64,000 nt of DNA from Streptomyces katrae (GCF_000717655.1 NZ_JNZY01000017.1:124001-188000); one strand, 5' to 3'; positions 1 to 9,105 are shown, counted from the stretch's first letter. Made by a program: numbers and translations. The notes: generated from the sequence alone by a model not told the origin.

Positions 1-207
1 CCCGGTTCGATCGGTGGCTGTGCCACCCCTGGGCGTGTCTTCAAGGGCATGCGCATGGCTGGTCGTATGGGCAACGAGCGCGTCACCACCCAGAACCTGA
101 CCATCCACGCGGTAGACGCGGAGAAGGGTCTGCTCCTCATCAAGGGCGCAGTCCCCGGTCCGAACGGCGGCCTCGTCCTGGTCCGTACCGCGGCCAAGGG
201 GGCTTGA
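1..207 (+). CDS. rplC: 50S ribosomal protein L3, C-terminal part (partial)
   Basis: The window opens inside this gene; only the last 68 codons and the TGA stop are present. The translation contains [20 protein letters not shown] and later [19 protein letters not shown], which are conserved C-terminal L3 blocks around the loop that reaches toward the peptidyl transferase centre. L3 is an early-assembly 23S rRNA-binding protein. It is followed after 5 nt by rplD, as expected for an S10-type operon (rpsJ-rplC-rplD...). The start and most of the protein lie upstream of the window. The identification is firm; the missing N-terminus cannot be judged. Confidence 0.95.
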
Positions 208-212
208 GGTTA

Positions 213-863
213 ATGAGCACCATTGACATCCTTTCGCCGGCAGGCGACAAGGCCGGTACCGTCGAGCTCCCCGCGGAGATCTTCGACGCGAAGACCAGCG
301 TTCCGCTGATCCACCAGGTCGTCGTCGCACAGCTGGCTGCTGCCCGTCAGGGCACGCACAAGACGAAGACCCGTGGCGAAGTCCGTGGTGGTGGCCGCAA
401 GCCGTACCGCCAGAAGGGCACCGGCCGCGCCCGTCAGGGTTCGACCCGCGCTCCGCAGTTCGCCGGCGGTGGCGTCGTCCACGGCCCGCAGCCGCGTGAC
501 TACTCGCAGCGGACCCCCAAGAAGATGAAGGTCGCCGCCCTCCGCGGTGCCCTCTCGGACCGTGCGCGTCACTCCCGCATCCACGTCGTCACCGGCGTGG
601 TCGAGGGTGCCGTCTCCACGAAGGCCGCCAAGACGCTGTTCGGCAAGATCTCGGAGCGCAAGAACCTGCTCCTGGTCGTCGAGCGTGCCGACGAGGCCGC
701 GTGGCTGTCCGCCCGCAACCTGCCCCAGGTTCACATCCTGGAGCCGGGCCAGCTGAACACGTACGACGTGATCGTCTCTGACGACGTGGTCTTCACCCAG
801 GCCGCGCTCGAGTCCTTCGTGTCTGGCCCCAAGGCCGATGAGACCGAAGGGAGCGACGCCTGA
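213..863 (+). CDS. rplD: 50S ribosomal protein L4
   Basis: 216 residues, close to the usual bacterial length. L4 binds 23S rRNA, and its extended loop lines the polypeptide exit tunnel; in E. coli it is also the autogenous repressor of the S10 operon. The loop is recognisable as [24 protein letters not shown] at about residues 50-75 (shown here in two overlapping parts: [17 protein letters not shown] and KGTGRARQG). I chose the ATG at 213, giving MSTIDILSP, over the in-frame TTG at 204, because TTG 204 overlaps the rplC stop and a GAGGT ribosome-binding site at 206-210 precedes the ATG. The stop overlaps the rplW start by one base, so translation is probably coupled. Confidence 0.97.
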   Translation: MSTIDILSPAGDKAGTVELPAEIFDAKTSVPLIHQVVVAQLAAARQGTHKTKTRGEVRGGGRKPYRQKGTGRARQGSTRAPQFAGGGVVHGPQPRDYSQRTPKKMKVAALRGALSDRARHSRIHVVTGVVEGAVSTKAAKTLFGKISERKNLLLVVERADEAAWLSARNLPQVHILEPGQLNTYDVIVSDDVVFTQAALESFVSGPKADETEGSDA

Positions 864-1186
864 TGTCTGAGGCGACCGTTACCAGCAAGACCTTCACTGA
901 CCCGCGCGACCTGCTGATCAAGCCGGTTGTCTCGGAGAAGAGCTACGCGCTGCTGGACGAGAACAAGTACACGTTCATCGTCGCGCCCGGCGCCAACAAG
1001 ACCCAGATCAAGCAGGCCGTCGAGGCGGTCTTCTCGGTCAAGGTCACCGGGGTCAACACGATCAACCGTCAGGGTAAGCGCAAGCGCACCAAGACCGGTT
1101 TCGGCAAGCGCGCTGACACCAAGCGCGCCATCGTGACCCTCGCTGAGGGCGACCGTATCGACATCTTCGGCGGCCAGGCCTCCTAA
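863..1186 (+). CDS. rplW: 50S ribosomal protein L23
   Basis: 107 residues. L23 sits at the exit-tunnel mouth, where trigger factor and SRP dock. The sequence shows the family core [21 protein letters not shown] followed by the basic loop [16 protein letters not shown] at about residues 68-83. The ATG shares one base with the rplD stop (TGATG). The stop codon lies in the loop of a small hairpin (1179-1192), and another hairpin follows before rplB. Length and order are those of a normal S10 operon. Confidence 0.97.
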   Translation: MSEATVTSKTFTDPRDLLIKPVVSEKSYALLDENKYTFIVAPGANKTQIKQAVEAVFSVKVTGVNTINRQGKRKRTKTGFGKRADTKRAIVTLAEGDRIDIFGGQAS

Positions 1187-1215
1187 CGGAGGTCTAGTCG
1201 TCCGGAATCGGACGA
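1177..1215 (+). other. Two tandem RNA hairpins between rplW and rplB
   Basis: Hairpin 1 has arms CCTCC (1179-1183) and GGAGG (1188-1192) around TAAC, and includes the rplW stop codon. Hairpin 2 has perfect 7-bp arms TCGTCCG (1198-1204) and CGGACGA (1209-1215) around GAAT. The rplB Shine-Dalgarno-like GAGGA lies immediately after. There is no T-run, so a role in translation or mRNA processing is more likely than termination. The structure is seen in the sequence; the function is inferred. Confidence 0.5.
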
Positions 1216-1225
1216 GGACTGAGAA

Positions 1226-2062
1226 ATGGGTATCCGCAAGTACAAGCCGACGACCCCGGGCCGTCGTGGCTCCAGCGTCGCCGACTTTGTCGAGATCACG
1301 CGGTCCACGCCGGAGAAGTCGCTGGTTCGCCCGCTGCACAGCAAGGGCGGCCGTAACAACACCGGTCGGATCACCGTTCGCCACCAGGGTGGTGGACACA
1401 AGCGCGCCTACCGCGTGATCGACTTCCGTCGTCACGACAAGGACGGCGTGCCGGCCAAGGTCGCGCACATCGAGTACGACCCCAACCGCACTGCGCGCAT
1501 CGCGCTCCTGCACTACGCGGACGGCGAGAAGCGCTACATCATCGCTCCTCGCGGTCTGAGCCAGGGCGACCGGATTGAGAACGGCCCCACGGCCGACATC
1601 AAGCCGGGCAACAACCTGGCCCTCCGCAACATCCCGGTCGGTACCACGATCCACGCGATCGAGCTCCGTCCCGGTGGTGGCGCCAAGTTCGCCCGTTCCG
1701 CGGGTGCCTCCGTGCAGCTGCTGGCGAAGGAGGGCACGATGGCCCACCTTCGTATGCCGTCCGGTGAGATCCGCCTGGTCGACGCGCGCTGCCGCGCGAC
1801 GGTCGGCGAGGTCGGCAACGCCGAGCAGTCGAACATCAACTGGGGCAAGGCCGGCCGCATGCGCTGGAAGGGCGTTCGCCCGTCCGTCCGCGGTGTCGCG
1901 ATGAACCCGGTTGACCACCCGCACGGTGGTGGTGAGGGCAAGACCAGTGGTGGTCGCCACCCGGTCTCCCCGTGGGGTCAGAAGGAGGGTCGTACTCGCT
2001 CGCCGAAGAAGGCTTCGAGCAAGTACATCGTCCGCCGCCGCAAGACGAACAAGAAGCGCTAG
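1226..2062 (+). CDS. rplB: 50S ribosomal protein L2
   Basis: 278 residues, full length. L2 is needed for subunit association and supports the peptidyl transferase centre. The N-terminal OB-like part starts [21 protein letters not shown], and the SH3-like centre follows. The C-terminal [20 protein letters not shown] block at about residues 221-240 contains the conserved functional histidine of the HPHGGGEG loop. The start ATG has GAGGACTGAGAA upstream. It is separated from rplW by 39 bp holding two hairpins, the largest gap so far in this part of the operon. Confidence 0.98.
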   Translation: MGIRKYKPTTPGRRGSSVADFVEITRSTPEKSLVRPLHSKGGRNNTGRITVRHQGGGHKRAYRVIDFRRHDKDGVPAKVAHIEYDPNRTARIALLHYADGEKRYIIAPRGLSQGDRIENGPTADIKPGNNLALRNIPVGTTIHAIELRPGGGAKFARSAGASVQLLAKEGTMAHLRMPSGEIRLVDARCRATVGEVGNAEQSNINWGKAGRMRWKGVRPSVRGVAMNPVDHPHGGGEGKTSGGRHPVSPWGQKEGRTRSPKKASSKYIVRRRKTNKKR

Positions 2063-2074
2063 GAGCGGGTTTAG

Positions 2075-2356
2075 ATGCCGCGCAGTCTCAAGAAGGGACC
2101 CTTCGTCGACGGACACCTCGTGAAGAAGGTGGACGCTCAGAACGAAGCTGGTACCAAGAACGTCATCAAGACCTGGTCCCGTCGCTCGATGATCATCCCG
2201 GCCATGCTGGGTCACACCATCGCGGTGCACAACGGCAAGACCCACGTCCCGGTGTTCGTCACCGAGTCGATGGTCGGCCACAAGCTCGGCGAGTTCTCGC
2301 CGACTCGCACCTTCCGCGGCCACGTCAAGGACGACCGGAAGTCGAAGCGCCGCTAA
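2075..2356 (+). CDS. rpsS: 30S ribosomal protein S19
   Basis: 93 residues. S19 forms the head of the small subunit with S13 and contacts the A-site finger. The opening [19 protein letters not shown] and the middle [23 protein letters not shown] are diagnostic. GGAGCGGG upstream of the ATG serves as the ribosome-binding site. It lies 12 bp after rplB and just before rplV, the conserved order. Confidence 0.97.
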   Translation: MPRSLKKGPFVDGHLVKKVDAQNEAGTKNVIKTWSRRSMIIPAMLGHTIAVHNGKTHVPVFVTESMVGHKLGEFSPTRTFRGHVKDDRKSKRR

Positions 2357-2399
2357 AGGCGGGGTGGTAACGACTATGACTTACACCGAAGGGACAACC

Positions 2400-2747
2400 A
2401 TGGAAGCCAGGGCCCAGGCGCGGTACATCCGCGTCACGCCCATGAAGGCCCGCCGCGTGGTGGACCTTATCCGTGGCATGGATGCCACGGAGGCTCAGGC
2501 GGTCCTGCGTTTCGCCCCGCAGGCCGCGAGCGTGCCGGTCGGCAAGGTGCTGGACAGCGCCATTGCCAACGCCGCACACAACTACAACCACCCGGACGCC
2601 TCCACGCTGGTCATCAGCGAGGCGTACGTGGACGAGGGCCCGACCCTGAAGCGGTTCCGTCCGCGTGCCCAGGGCCGTGCCTACCGGATCCGCAAGCGGA
2701 CCAGCCACATCACCGTGGTCGTCAGCAGCAAGGAAGGTTCCCGGTAA
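2400..2747 (+). CDS. rplV: 50S ribosomal protein L22
   Basis: 115 residues from ATG 2400 ([21 protein letters not shown]). L22 contacts all 23S rRNA domains; its beta-hairpin (about residues 78-100, [20 protein letters not shown]) lines the exit tunnel and is a known site of macrolide resistance changes. Two in-frame starts lie upstream, GTG 2364 and ATG 2376. I prefer 2400 because the conserved protein begins at [12 protein letters not shown] and GAAGGGA (2388-2394) sits at a suitable distance. The stop shares one base with the rpsC start. Confidence 0.93.
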   Translation: MEARAQARYIRVTPMKARRVVDLIRGMDATEAQAVLRFAPQAASVPVGKVLDSAIANAAHNYNHPDASTLVISEAYVDEGPTLKRFRPRAQGRAYRIRKRTSHITVVVSSKEGSR

Positions 2748-3586
2748 TGGGCCAGAAGGTAAACCCGCACGGGTTCCGGCTCGGCATCACCACCGACTTC
2801 AAGTCGCGTTGGTACGCCGACAAGCTGTACAAGGACTACGTCAAGGAAGACGTCGCCATCCGTCGGATGATGACGTCCGGCATGGAGCGCGCCGGCATCT
2901 CGAAGGTTGAGATCGAGCGCACCCGTGACCGCGTGCGTGTGGACATCCACACCGCTCGTCCGGGCATCGTCATCGGCCGCCGTGGCGCCGAGGCCGACCG
3001 CATCCGCGGTGACCTCGAGAAGCTCACGGGCAAGCAGGTCCAGCTGAACATCCTCGAGGTCAAGAACCCCGAGCTCGACGCTCAGCTGGTTGCCCAGGCC
3101 GTTGCCGAGCAGCTCTCCTCCCGCGTCTCCTTCCGTCGTGCCATGCGCAAGAGCATGCAGGGCACGATGAAGGCCGGCGCCAAGGGCATCAAGATCCAGT
3201 GTGGCGGCCGTCTCGGCGGCGCCGAGATGTCCCGCTCCGAGTTCTACCGCGAGGGTCGTGTGCCGCTGCACACGCTGCGCGCGAACGTGGACTACGGCTT
3301 CTTCGAGGCCAAGACCACCTTCGGCCGTATCGGTGTGAAGGTCTGGATCTACAAGGGCGACGTCAAGAACATCGCCGAGGTTCGCGCCGAGAACGCTGCG
3401 GCCCGTGCGGGTAACCGCCCGGCCCGTGGTGCAGGCGCTGGCGACCGTCCCGCCGGCCGTGGTGGCCGTGGTGGCGAGCGCGGCGGCCGTGGTGGCCGCA
3501 AGCCGCAGCAGGCTGCTGGTGCCGAGGCCCCCAAGGCCGACGCTCCCGCCGCCGCTCCGGCCGAGAGCACCGGAACGGAGGCCTGA
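2747..3586 (+). CDS. rpsC: 30S ribosomal protein S3
   Basis: 279 residues, longer than the roughly 230 of E. coli S3. The core has an N-terminal region, a type II KH domain with the GRRG loop ([19 protein letters not shown], about residues 65-83) and the C-terminal S3 domain ([20 protein letters not shown]). S3 is part of the mRNA entry helicase. The extra about 65 C-terminal residues are low-complexity: Arg-Gly repeats ([14 protein letters not shown]) followed by an Ala/Pro/Glu tail. Such tails are common in high-GC actinobacterial S3 and resemble RNA-binding RGG motifs; their function is not established here. Confidence 0.97.
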   Translation: MGQKVNPHGFRLGITTDFKSRWYADKLYKDYVKEDVAIRRMMTSGMERAGISKVEIERTRDRVRVDIHTARPGIVIGRRGAEADRIRGDLEKLTGKQVQLNILEVKNPELDAQLVAQAVAEQLSSRVSFRRAMRKSMQGTMKAGAKGIKIQCGGRLGGAEMSRSEFYREGRVPLHTLRANVDYGFFEAKTTFGRIGVKVWIYKGDVKNIAEVRAENAAARAGNRPARGAGAGDRPAGRGGRGGERGGRGGRKPQQAAGAEAPKADAPAAAPAESTGTEA

Positions 3587-3591
3587 CCGAC

Positions 3592-4011
3592 ATGCTGATC
3601 CCTCGTAGGGTCAAGCACCGCAAGCAGCACCACCCGAAGCGCCGCGGTATGGCCAAGGGCGGTACTGAGGTCTCGTTCGGCGAGTACGGCATCCAGGCGC
3701 TCACCCCCGCCTACGTGACGAACCGCCAGATCGAGGCGGCTCGTATCGCGATGACCCGCCACATCAAGCGTGGCGGCAAGGTCTGGATCAACATCTACCC
3801 GGACCGTCCGCTGACGAAGAAGCCGGCCGAGACCCGCATGGGTTCCGGTAAGGGTTCTCCCGAGTGGTGGATCGCGAACGTGCACCCGGGCCGGGTCATG
3901 TTCGAGCTGTCCTACCCGAACGAGAAGATTGCTCGTGAGGCGCTCACCCGCGCTGCTCACAAGCTTCCGATGAAGTGCCGGATTGTTCGGCGCGAGGCAG
4001 GTGAGTCGTGA
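3592..4011 (+). CDS. rplP: 50S ribosomal protein L16
   Basis: 139 residues. L16 organises the A-site tRNA architecture of the 50S subunit. The start [20 protein letters not shown] and the motif [20 protein letters not shown] (about residues 81-100) are diagnostic. It starts 5 bp after rpsC and its TGA overlaps the rpmC ATG by one base, so the pair is likely translationally coupled. Confidence 0.97.
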   Translation: MLIPRRVKHRKQHHPKRRGMAKGGTEVSFGEYGIQALTPAYVTNRQIEAARIAMTRHIKRGGKVWINIYPDRPLTKKPAETRMGSGKGSPEWWIANVHPGRVMFELSYPNEKIAREALTRAAHKLPMKCRIVRREAGES

Positions 4012-4235
4012 TGGCGACGGGAACCAAGGCGTCCGAGCTGCGTGAGCTCGGCAACGAGGAGCTCGTTGGCAAGCTGCGCGAGGCCAAGGAGGAGCTGTTC
4101 AAGCTCCGCTTCCAGGCGGCCACGGGTCAGCTGGAGAACAACGGCCGGCTCAAGTCCGTCCGTAAGGACATCGCTCGCATCTACACCCTGATGCACGAGC
4201 GTGAGCTCGGTATCGAGACGGTGGAGAGCGCCTGA
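4011..4235 (+). CDS. rpmC: 50S ribosomal protein L29
   Basis: 74 residues of two antiparallel helices. L29 sits near the tunnel exit next to L23. The motif [19 protein letters not shown] (residues about 18-36) and [19 protein letters not shown] are characteristic. I use ATG 4011 ([13 protein letters not shown]), which overlaps the rplP stop by one base (TGATG); an in-frame GTG one codon upstream is less likely. The gene also overlaps rpsQ by one base. Confidence 0.95.
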   Translation: MATGTKASELRELGNEELVGKLREAKEELFKLRFQAATGQLENNGRLKSVRKDIARIYTLMHERELGIETVESA

Positions 4236-4516
4236 TGAGCGAGAAGAACGTGACTGAGACGAACGAGCGCGGTTTCCGCAAGACCCGTGAGGGTCTCGTC
4301 GTCAGCGACAAGATGGACAAGACCGTCGTCGTCGCCGTCGAGGACCGCGTGAAGCACGCGCTGTACGGCAAGGTCATCCGCCGTACGAACAAGCTCAAGG
4401 CTCACGACGAGCAGAACGCTGCCGGCGTCGGCGACCGCGTCCTCATCATGGAGACGCGTCCGCTGTCGGCGAGCAAGCGCTGGCGCATCGTCGAGATCCT
4501 CGAGAAGGCCAAGTAA
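4235..4516 (+). CDS. rpsQ: 30S ribosomal protein S17
   Basis: 93 residues. S17 is a primary 16S rRNA-binding OB-fold protein. The core reads [20 protein letters not shown], then [19 protein letters not shown], then the loop [21 protein letters not shown]. The N-terminal 15 residues are an actinobacterial-type extension. It is the last gene before two hairpins (4519-4590) that separate the S10-like part from rplN, so part of the transcription may end or be processed here. Confidence 0.97.
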   Translation: MSEKNVTETNERGFRKTREGLVVSDKMDKTVVVAVEDRVKHALYGKVIRRTNKLKAHDEQNAAGVGDRVLIMETRPLSASKRWRIVEILEKAK

Positions 4517-4518
4517 TC

Positions 4519-4590
4519 ACCTGAGGGGTTTCCCTCAGGTCAGTTCCGCCAGGCTCGGTGGGGGTTCCGCTGTTCGTTCAGCGGACCCCC
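4519..4590 (+). terminator. Tandem hairpins between rpsQ and rplN (terminator or attenuator)
   Basis: The first stem is a perfect 9-bp pair, ACCTGAGGG (4519-4527) with CCCTCAGGT (4532-4540) around GTTT. The second pairs GGGGG-T-CCGCTG (4560-4572, one bulged T) with CAGCGG-A-CCCCC (4579-4590) around TTCGTT. Neither has a long T-run, which is usual for Streptomyces terminators. They mark the classical boundary between S10 and spc operons and could act as partial terminator, processing site or regulator of rplN. Confidence 0.6.
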
Positions 4591-4623
4591 GCCGGGAACC
4601 GGCAGACAAATCAGGAGATAGAC

Positions 4624-4992
4624 GTGATCCAGCAGGAGTCGCGACTGCGTGTCGCCGACAACACTGGTGCCAAGGAGATCCTTTGCATCCGTGTTCTCGG
4701 TGGTTCCGGTCGCCGCTACGCGGGCATCGGTGACGTCATCGTCGCCACCGTCAAGGACGCGATCCCCGGTGGCAACGTGAAGAAGGGTGACGTCGTCAAG
4801 GCGGTCATCGTTCGCACCGTCAAGGAGCGCCGCCGCCAGGACGGCTCGTACATCCGCTTCGACGAGAACGCCGCTGTCATTCTCAAGAACGACGGCGACC
4901 CTCGCGGCACCCGTATCTTCGGCCCCGTGGGCCGTGAGCTGCGCGAGAAGAAGTTCATGAAGATCATCTCGCTCGCGCCGGAGGTGCTGTAA
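4624..4992 (+). CDS. rplN: 50S ribosomal protein L14
   Basis: 122 residues from GTG 4624 ([18 protein letters not shown]), the invariant L14 start. L14 forms an intersubunit bridge with 16S rRNA and is the binding place of RsfS. Motifs [20 protein letters not shown] and [20 protein letters not shown] are present. TCAGGAGATA at 4611-4620 is a strong ribosome-binding site directly before GTG. The in-frame extension upstream to 4558 is rejected because it runs through the preceding hairpin and lacks family similarity. Confidence 0.97.
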   Translation: MIQQESRLRVADNTGAKEILCIRVLGGSGRRYAGIGDVIVATVKDAIPGGNVKKGDVVKAVIVRTVKERRRQDGSYIRFDENAAVILKNDGDPRGTRIFGPVGRELREKKFMKIISLAPEVL

Positions 4993-4994
4993 GC

Positions 4995-5318
4995 ATGAAG
5001 ATCAAGAAGGGCGACCTGGTCCAGGTCATCACCGGTAAGGACAAGGGCAAGCAGGGCAAGGTCATTCAGGCCATGCCCACTGAGAACCGTGTCCTCGTCG
5101 AGGGTGTCAACCGGGTCAAGAAGCACACCAAGGCCGGTCAGACCGCTGGTGGTTCGCAGGCCGGTGGCATTGTGATCACCGAGGCTCCGATCCACGTCAG
5201 CAACGTTCAGCTGGTTGTGGAGAAGGACGGCCAGAAGGTCGTTACCCGCGTCGGTTTCCGCTTCGACGACGAGGGCAACAAGATCCGCGTTGCCAAGCGG
5301 ACGGGTGAGGACATCTGA
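4995..5318 (+). CDS. rplX: 50S ribosomal protein L24
   Basis: 107 residues. L24 is an assembly initiator of the 50S subunit. The N-terminal KOW motif is clear: [20 protein letters not shown] (about residues 4-23), followed by [17 protein letters not shown]. It begins 2 bp after rplN and overlaps rplE by one base (TGATG), fitting an spc operon order rplN-rplX-rplE. Confidence 0.97.
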   Translation: MKIKKGDLVQVITGKDKGKQGKVIQAMPTENRVLVEGVNRVKKHTKAGQTAGGSQAGGIVITEAPIHVSNVQLVVEKDGQKVVTRVGFRFDDEGNKIRVAKRTGEDI

Positions 5319-5869
5319 TGGCTACCACTCCGCGTCTCAAGACGAAGTACCGCGAGGACATCGCGGGCAAGCTGCGTGAGGAGTTCTCGTACGAGAACGT
5401 CATGCAGATCCCCGGTCTCGTGAAGATCGTGGTCAACATGGGTGTGGGCGACGCCGCCCGCGACTCCAAGCTGATCGACGGCGCCATCCGCGACCTGACG
5501 ACGATCACCGGTCAGAAGCCGGCCGTCACGAAGGCCCGCAAGTCCATCGCGCAGTTCAAGCTGCGTGAGGGTCAGCCGATCGGCTGCCACGTCACCCTCC
5601 GTGGTGACCGCATGTGGGAGTTCCTGGACCGTACGCTGTCGCTCGCGCTGCCGCGTATCCGTGACTTCCGTGGTCTGTCGCCGAAGCAGTTCGACGGCCG
5701 TGGCAACTACACCTTCGGTCTCACGGAGCAGGTCATGTTCCACGAGATCGACCAGGACAAGATCGACCGTACCCGGGGTATGGACATCACCGTGGTCACC
5801 ACGGCGACCAACGACGACGAGGGCCGTGCCCTCCTTCGTCACCTCGGCTTCCCCTTCAAGGAGGCGTAA
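5318..5869 (+). CDS. rplE: 50S ribosomal protein L5
   Basis: 183 residues. L5 binds 5S rRNA and contacts P-site tRNA. Diagnostic blocks are [20 protein letters not shown], the loop [20 protein letters not shown] and [19 protein letters not shown]. Length and position are standard. It is followed after 5 bp by the zinc-type S14 gene. Confidence 0.97.
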   Translation: MATTPRLKTKYREDIAGKLREEFSYENVMQIPGLVKIVVNMGVGDAARDSKLIDGAIRDLTTITGQKPAVTKARKSIAQFKLREGQPIGCHVTLRGDRMWEFLDRTLSLALPRIRDFRGLSPKQFDGRGNYTFGLTEQVMFHEIDQDKIDRTRGMDITVVTTATNDDEGRALLRHLGFPFKEA

Positions 5870-5874
5870 GCGAG

Positions 5875-6060
5875 ATGGCGAAGAAGGCTCTCATCGCGAA
5901 GGCTGCCCGCAAGCCCAAGTTCGGTGTGCGTGCGTACACCCGCTGCCAGCGCTGCGGTCGCCCCCACTCCGTGTACCGCAAGTTCGGCCTGTGCCGCGTC
6001 TGCCTTCGTGAGATGGCTCACCGTGGCGAGCTGCCGGGCGTGACCAAGAGCTCCTGGTAA
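5875..6060 (+). CDS. rpsZ: 30S ribosomal protein S14, zinc-binding type Z
   Basis: 61 residues, the short S14 form. The zinc ribbon is visible as C-Q-R-C-G and C-R-V-C-L separated by 12 residues, so this is the zinc-containing (C+) version; the longer zinc-free paralogue found elsewhere in Streptomyces is normally Zur-regulated. The C-terminus [17 protein letters not shown] is conserved. A 223-bp gap follows before rpsH, longer than any other gap inside the spc block. Confidence 0.97.
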   Translation: MAKKALIAKAARKPKFGVRAYTRCQRCGRPHSVYRKFGLCRVCLREMAHRGELPGVTKSSW

Positions 6061-6081
6061 TTCCCTTCCGTCCGCAAGGAC

Positions 6082-6149
6082 TTGGGAAGTTCCAGAGACT
6101 CTCGGTAAGCATCTGGTCGGTGGGTGCCCTGCTCCGCATGCCGTAGGCT
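6082..6149 (+). promoter_or_regulatory. rpsH: Candidate internal promoters in the rpsZ-rpsH gap
   Basis: The 223-bp gap 6061-6283 holds two weak sigma70-like candidates: TTGGGA (6082-6087) with TAAGCA (6106-6111) at 18-bp spacing, and an isolated TAGGCT (6144-6149) without a good -35. No convincing terminator is seen. Either element could give rpsH-rplO-secY extra transcription. This is only motif inspection, so confidence is low. Confidence 0.3.
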
Positions 6150-6283
6150 TGTGGGGTTGGGCGTCCGCCGTCCATAACGACTTACTACGCCGTAGGTCCC
6201 CGCACCGCACCCGTCCCGCCACTGAGTGGGGAGAGGGATGGCGCATACAGGAAACCCCGGCGAGAGAGGCCGAAGGCCACTTC

Positions 6284-6682
6284 ATGACCATGACTGACCC
6301 GATCGCAGACATGCTCACGCGTCTGCGTAACGCTAACTCGGCGTACCACGACACCGTCGTGATGCCGCACAGCAAGATCAAGTCGCACATCGCAGAGATC
6401 CTCAAGCAGGAGGGTTTCATCACCGGCTGGAAGGTCGAGGACGCCGAGGTCGGCAAGAACCTCGTCCTCGAGCTGAAGTTCGGGCCGAACCGTGAGCGCT
6501 CCATCGCGGGCATCAAGCGGATCTCGAAGCCCGGTCTGCGCGTGTACGCGAAGTCCACCAACCTGCCGAAGGTGCTCGGCGGCCTGGGCGTGGCGATCAT
6601 CTCCACGTCCCACGGTCTCCTCACCGGCCAGCAGGCAGGCAAGAAGGGCGTAGGTGGGGAAGTCCTCGCCTACGTCTGGTAG
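6284..6682 (+). CDS. rpsH: 30S ribosomal protein S8
   Basis: 132 residues from ATG 6284 ([20 protein letters not shown]), the conserved start; the frame stays open further upstream but carries no S8 similarity. S8 binds the central domain of 16S rRNA, and in E. coli represses the spc operon at rplE. The C-terminus [20 protein letters not shown] is the family signature. No ideal Shine-Dalgarno is visible (GAGAGAGG-like purines at 6261-6268 are rather distant). Confidence 0.96.
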   Translation: MTMTDPIADMLTRLRNANSAYHDTVVMPHSKIKSHIAEILKQEGFITGWKVEDAEVGKNLVLELKFGPNRERSIAGIKRISKPGLRVYAKSTNLPKVLGGLGVAIISTSHGLLTGQQAGKKGVGGEVLAYVW

Positions 6683-6702
6683 TCGGGAACGGAGGAAAAG
6701 CA

Positions 6703-7242
6703 ATGTCGCGAATCGGCAAGCTCCCCATCCAGGTTCCCGCCGGTGTGGACGTCACCATCGATGGCCGCACGGTCGCGGTGAAGGGCCCCAAGGGTCTCCT
6801 CTCGCACACCGTCGCCGCGCCGATCGAGATCGTCAAGGGTGAGGACGGCGTTCTGAACGTCACCCGCCCCAACGACGAGCGTCAGAACAAGGCCCTGCAC
6901 GGCCTGTCCCGCACGCTGGTGGCGAACATGATCACCGGCGTGACCACGGGATACGTCAAGGCTCTCGAGATCAGCGGTGTCGGTTACCGCGTCGCCGCGA
7001 AGGGCTCCGCTCTGGAGTTCCAGCTTGGTTACAGCCACCCGATCCTGATCGAGGCGCCCGAGGGCATCTCCTTCAAGGTCGAGTCGCCCACCAAGTTCAC
7101 GGTCGAGGGCATCGACAAGCAGAAGGTCGGCGAGGTCGCCGCCAACATCCGCAAGCTGCGGAAGCCCGACCCGTACAAGGCCAAGGGTGTCAAGTACGCC
7201 GGCGAAGTCATCCGCCGCAAGGTCGGAAAGGCTGGTAAGTAG
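6703..7242 (+). CDS. rplF: 50S ribosomal protein L6
   Basis: 179 residues in two similar domains. L6 lies at the base of the L7/L12 stalk near the sarcin-ricin loop. The start [19 protein letters not shown] and the C-terminal signature about residues 150-165 ([19 protein letters not shown]) are diagnostic. GGAGGAAAAGCA gives a strong ribosome-binding site. rplR follows after 2 bp. Confidence 0.97.
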   Translation: MSRIGKLPIQVPAGVDVTIDGRTVAVKGPKGLLSHTVAAPIEIVKGEDGVLNVTRPNDERQNKALHGLSRTLVANMITGVTTGYVKALEISGVGYRVAAKGSALEFQLGYSHPILIEAPEGISFKVESPTKFTVEGIDKQKVGEVAANIRKLRKPDPYKAKGVKYAGEVIRRKVGKAGK

Positions 7243-7244
7243 CC

Positions 7245-7628
7245 ATGGCATACGGTGTGAAGATCGCCAAGGGCGACGCGTACAAGCGCGCTGCCAAGGC
7301 TCGCCGCCACATCCGCATCCGCAAGAACGTCTCGGGTACGGCGGAGCGTCCGCGCCTCGTCGTGACGCGTTCCAACCGCAACATCGTTGCTCAGGTCATC
7401 GACGACCTCCAGGGTCACACCCTGGCGTCCGCGTCGACCCTGGACGCTTCGATCCGCGGTGGCGAAGGCGACAAGAGCGCCCAGGCCCAGGCTGTCGGCG
7501 CGCTCGTCGCCGAGCGTGCCAAGGCCGCGGGTGTCGAGACCGTCGTGTTCGACCGCGGTGGCAACCGATACGCCGGGCGCATTGCCGCTCTGGCTGACGC
7601 CGCCCGCGAAGCCGGGCTGAAGTTCTAA
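7245..7628 (+). CDS. rplR: 50S ribosomal protein L18
   Basis: 127 residues. L18 binds 5S rRNA with L5. The basic N-terminus ([20 protein letters not shown]) and the core [20 protein letters not shown] are clear, as is the C-terminal [20 protein letters not shown]. Its place between rplF and rpsE is the conserved order. Confidence 0.97.
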   Translation: MAYGVKIAKGDAYKRAAKARRHIRIRKNVSGTAERPRLVVTRSNRNIVAQVIDDLQGHTLASASTLDASIRGGEGDKSAQAQAVGALVAERAKAAGVETVVFDRGGNRYAGRIAALADAAREAGLKF

Positions 7629-7673
7629 GCCCCGGTTCCGGGACTCACGGACGTAACAGAGAGAGGTAATCCA

Positions 7674-8279
7674 ATGGCTGGACCCCAGCGCCGCGGAAGC
7701 GGTGCCGGTGGCGGCGAGCGGCGGGACCGGAAGGGTCGCGACGGTGGCCCTGCCGCCGAGAAGACCGCTTACGTTGAGCGCGTTGTCGCGATCAACCGCG
7801 TCGCCAAGGTTGTCAAGGGTGGTCGCCGCTTCAGCTTCACCGCGCTGGTCGTGGTGGGCGACGGTGACGGCACTGTAGGTGTCGGTTACGGCAAGGCCAA
7901 GGAAGTTCCCGCGGCCATCGCCAAGGGTGTCGAGGAAGCCAAGAAGAACTTCTTCAAGGTTCCGCGCATCCAGGGCACCATCCCTCACCCGATCACGGGC
8001 GAGCGTGCCGCGGGCGTCGTGCTGCTGAAGCCGGCTTCCCCCGGTACCGGTGTTATCGCCGGTGGCCCGGTGCGCGCCGTTCTGGAGTGCGCCGGCGTTC
8101 ACGACATCCTGTCGAAGTCGCTCGGCTCGTCGAACGCGATCAACATCGTGCACGCGACCGTGGCAGCGCTCAAGGGCCTGCAGCGTCCCGAGGAGATCGC
8201 GGCTCGCCGTGGTCTGCCCCTCGAGGACGTCGCCCCCGCGGCTCTGCTCCGTGCGCGTGCCGGGGCGGGTGCTGCGTAA
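7674..8279 (+). CDS. rpsE: 30S ribosomal protein S5
   Basis: 201 residues, longer than E. coli S5 by a charged N-terminal extension (about 35 residues rich in Gly and Arg). The double-stranded RNA-binding domain reads [20 protein letters not shown], and the C-terminal domain contains [21 protein letters not shown]5 takes part in decoding accuracy and mRNA entry. The start has AGAGAGGTAA upstream. The stop overlaps the rpmD start by one base. Confidence 0.97.
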   Translation: MAGPQRRGSGAGGGERRDRKGRDGGPAAEKTAYVERVVAINRVAKVVKGGRRFSFTALVVVGDGDGTVGVGYGKAKEVPAAIAKGVEEAKKNFFKVPRIQGTIPHPITGERAAGVVLLKPASPGTGVIAGGPVRAVLECAGVHDILSKSLGSSNAINIVHATVAALKGLQRPEEIAARRGLPLEDVAPAALLRARAGAGAA

Positions 8280-8461
8280 TGGCCCGCCTCAAGATCACGC
8301 AGACGAAGTCGTACATCGGCAGCAAGCAGAACCACCGCGACACGCTGCGTTCGCTCGGGCTCAAGCGCCTGAACGACGTGGTCGTCAAGGAGGACCGCCC
8401 CGAGTTCCGCGGAATGGTTCACACCGTCCGCCACCTCGTGACGGTTGAGGAGGTTGACTAA
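8279..8461 (+). CDS. rpmD: 50S ribosomal protein L30
   Basis: 60 residues from ATG 8279 ([20 protein letters not shown]), which shares a base with the rpsE stop (TAATG). L30 is a small 23S rRNA-binding protein; [20 protein letters not shown] is its signature. The frame extends upstream inside rpsE but this is not coding for L30. rplO follows after one base. Confidence 0.96.
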   Translation: MARLKITQTKSYIGSKQNHRDTLRSLGLKRLNDVVVKEDRPEFRGMVHTVRHLVTVEEVD

Positions 8462-8462
8462 C

Positions 8463-8918
8463 ATGGCTGAGAACAGCCCGCTGAAGGCCCACAACCTCCG
8501 TCCCGCCCCCGGCGCCAAGACCGCGAAGACCCGTGTCGGTCGTGGTGAGGCGTCGAAGGGTAAGACGGCCGGTCGTGGTACGAAGGGCCAGAAGGCCCGT
8601 TACCAGATCCCGCAGCGCTTCGAGGGTGGGCAGATGCCCCTCCACATGCGCCTGCCGAAGCTCAAGGGCTTCAAGAACCCGTTCCGCACCGAGTTCCAGG
8701 TGGTCAACCTGGACAAGCTCGGCGCTCTCTACCCCGAGGGTGGAGAGGTCACGGTGGCCGACCTGGTCGCCAAGGGCGCGGTTCGCAAGAACAGCCTCGT
8801 CAAGGTCCTGGGCCAGGGCGAGATCTCCGTGGCGCTGACGGTTTCGGTTGACGCCGTCTCCGCCTCCGCCAAGGAGAAGATTGCCGCTGCCGGCGGCACC
8901 GTCACCGAGCTCGTCTAA
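8463..8918 (+). CDS. rplO: 50S ribosomal protein L15
   Basis: 151 residues from ATG 8463 ([19 protein letters not shown]). The Gly-rich basic N-terminal arm ([20 protein letters not shown]) threads into 23S rRNA; the globular part follows with [20 protein letters not shown]. The GAGGAGGTTGACTAAC before the ATG contains the ribosome-binding site. It is the last ribosomal gene of the spc block; a long hairpin follows before secY. Confidence 0.97.
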   Translation: MAENSPLKAHNLRPAPGAKTAKTRVGRGEASKGKTAGRGTKGQKARYQIPQRFEGGQMPLHMRLPKLKGFKNPFRTEFQVVNLDKLGALYPEGGEVTVADLVAKGAVRKNSLVKVLGQGEISVALTVSVDAVSASAKEKIAAAGGTVTELV

Positions 8919-8951
8919 GACGAACTCTTGTGACAAATAGCTAGAAACCCG

Positions 8952-8985
8952 ACCGGGGATGCCTCACATATGGGGCATCCCCGGT
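8952..8985 (+). terminator. 12-bp hairpin between rplO and secY
   Basis: ACCGGGGATGCC (8952-8963) pairs perfectly with GGCATCCCCGGT (8974-8985) around a 10-nt loop containing CATATG. There is no T-run. It may terminate part of the spc transcripts or set the ratio between ribosomal proteins and SecY. The remaining gap to secY (8986-9105) shows no clear promoter. Confidence 0.6.
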
Positions 8986-9105
8986 TGGTCGTTCCACGGG
9001 GGGCGCAGTCGCCGGTAAGGTGGCCTGCACCTTTGCTTGTACGTATTCACCGATCCCTCAGACCGTCACCTCTGACGCAGTAGCGCGGGGGTCGCAGGAG
9101 GCACC

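Noticed and set aside
731..2323. A long open frame on the minus strand (about 530 codons) across rplD-rpsS
   Set aside because: It is antisense to four well-recognised ribosomal genes and arises from high third-position GC, which removes stops in one antisense frame. No domain is recognisable.
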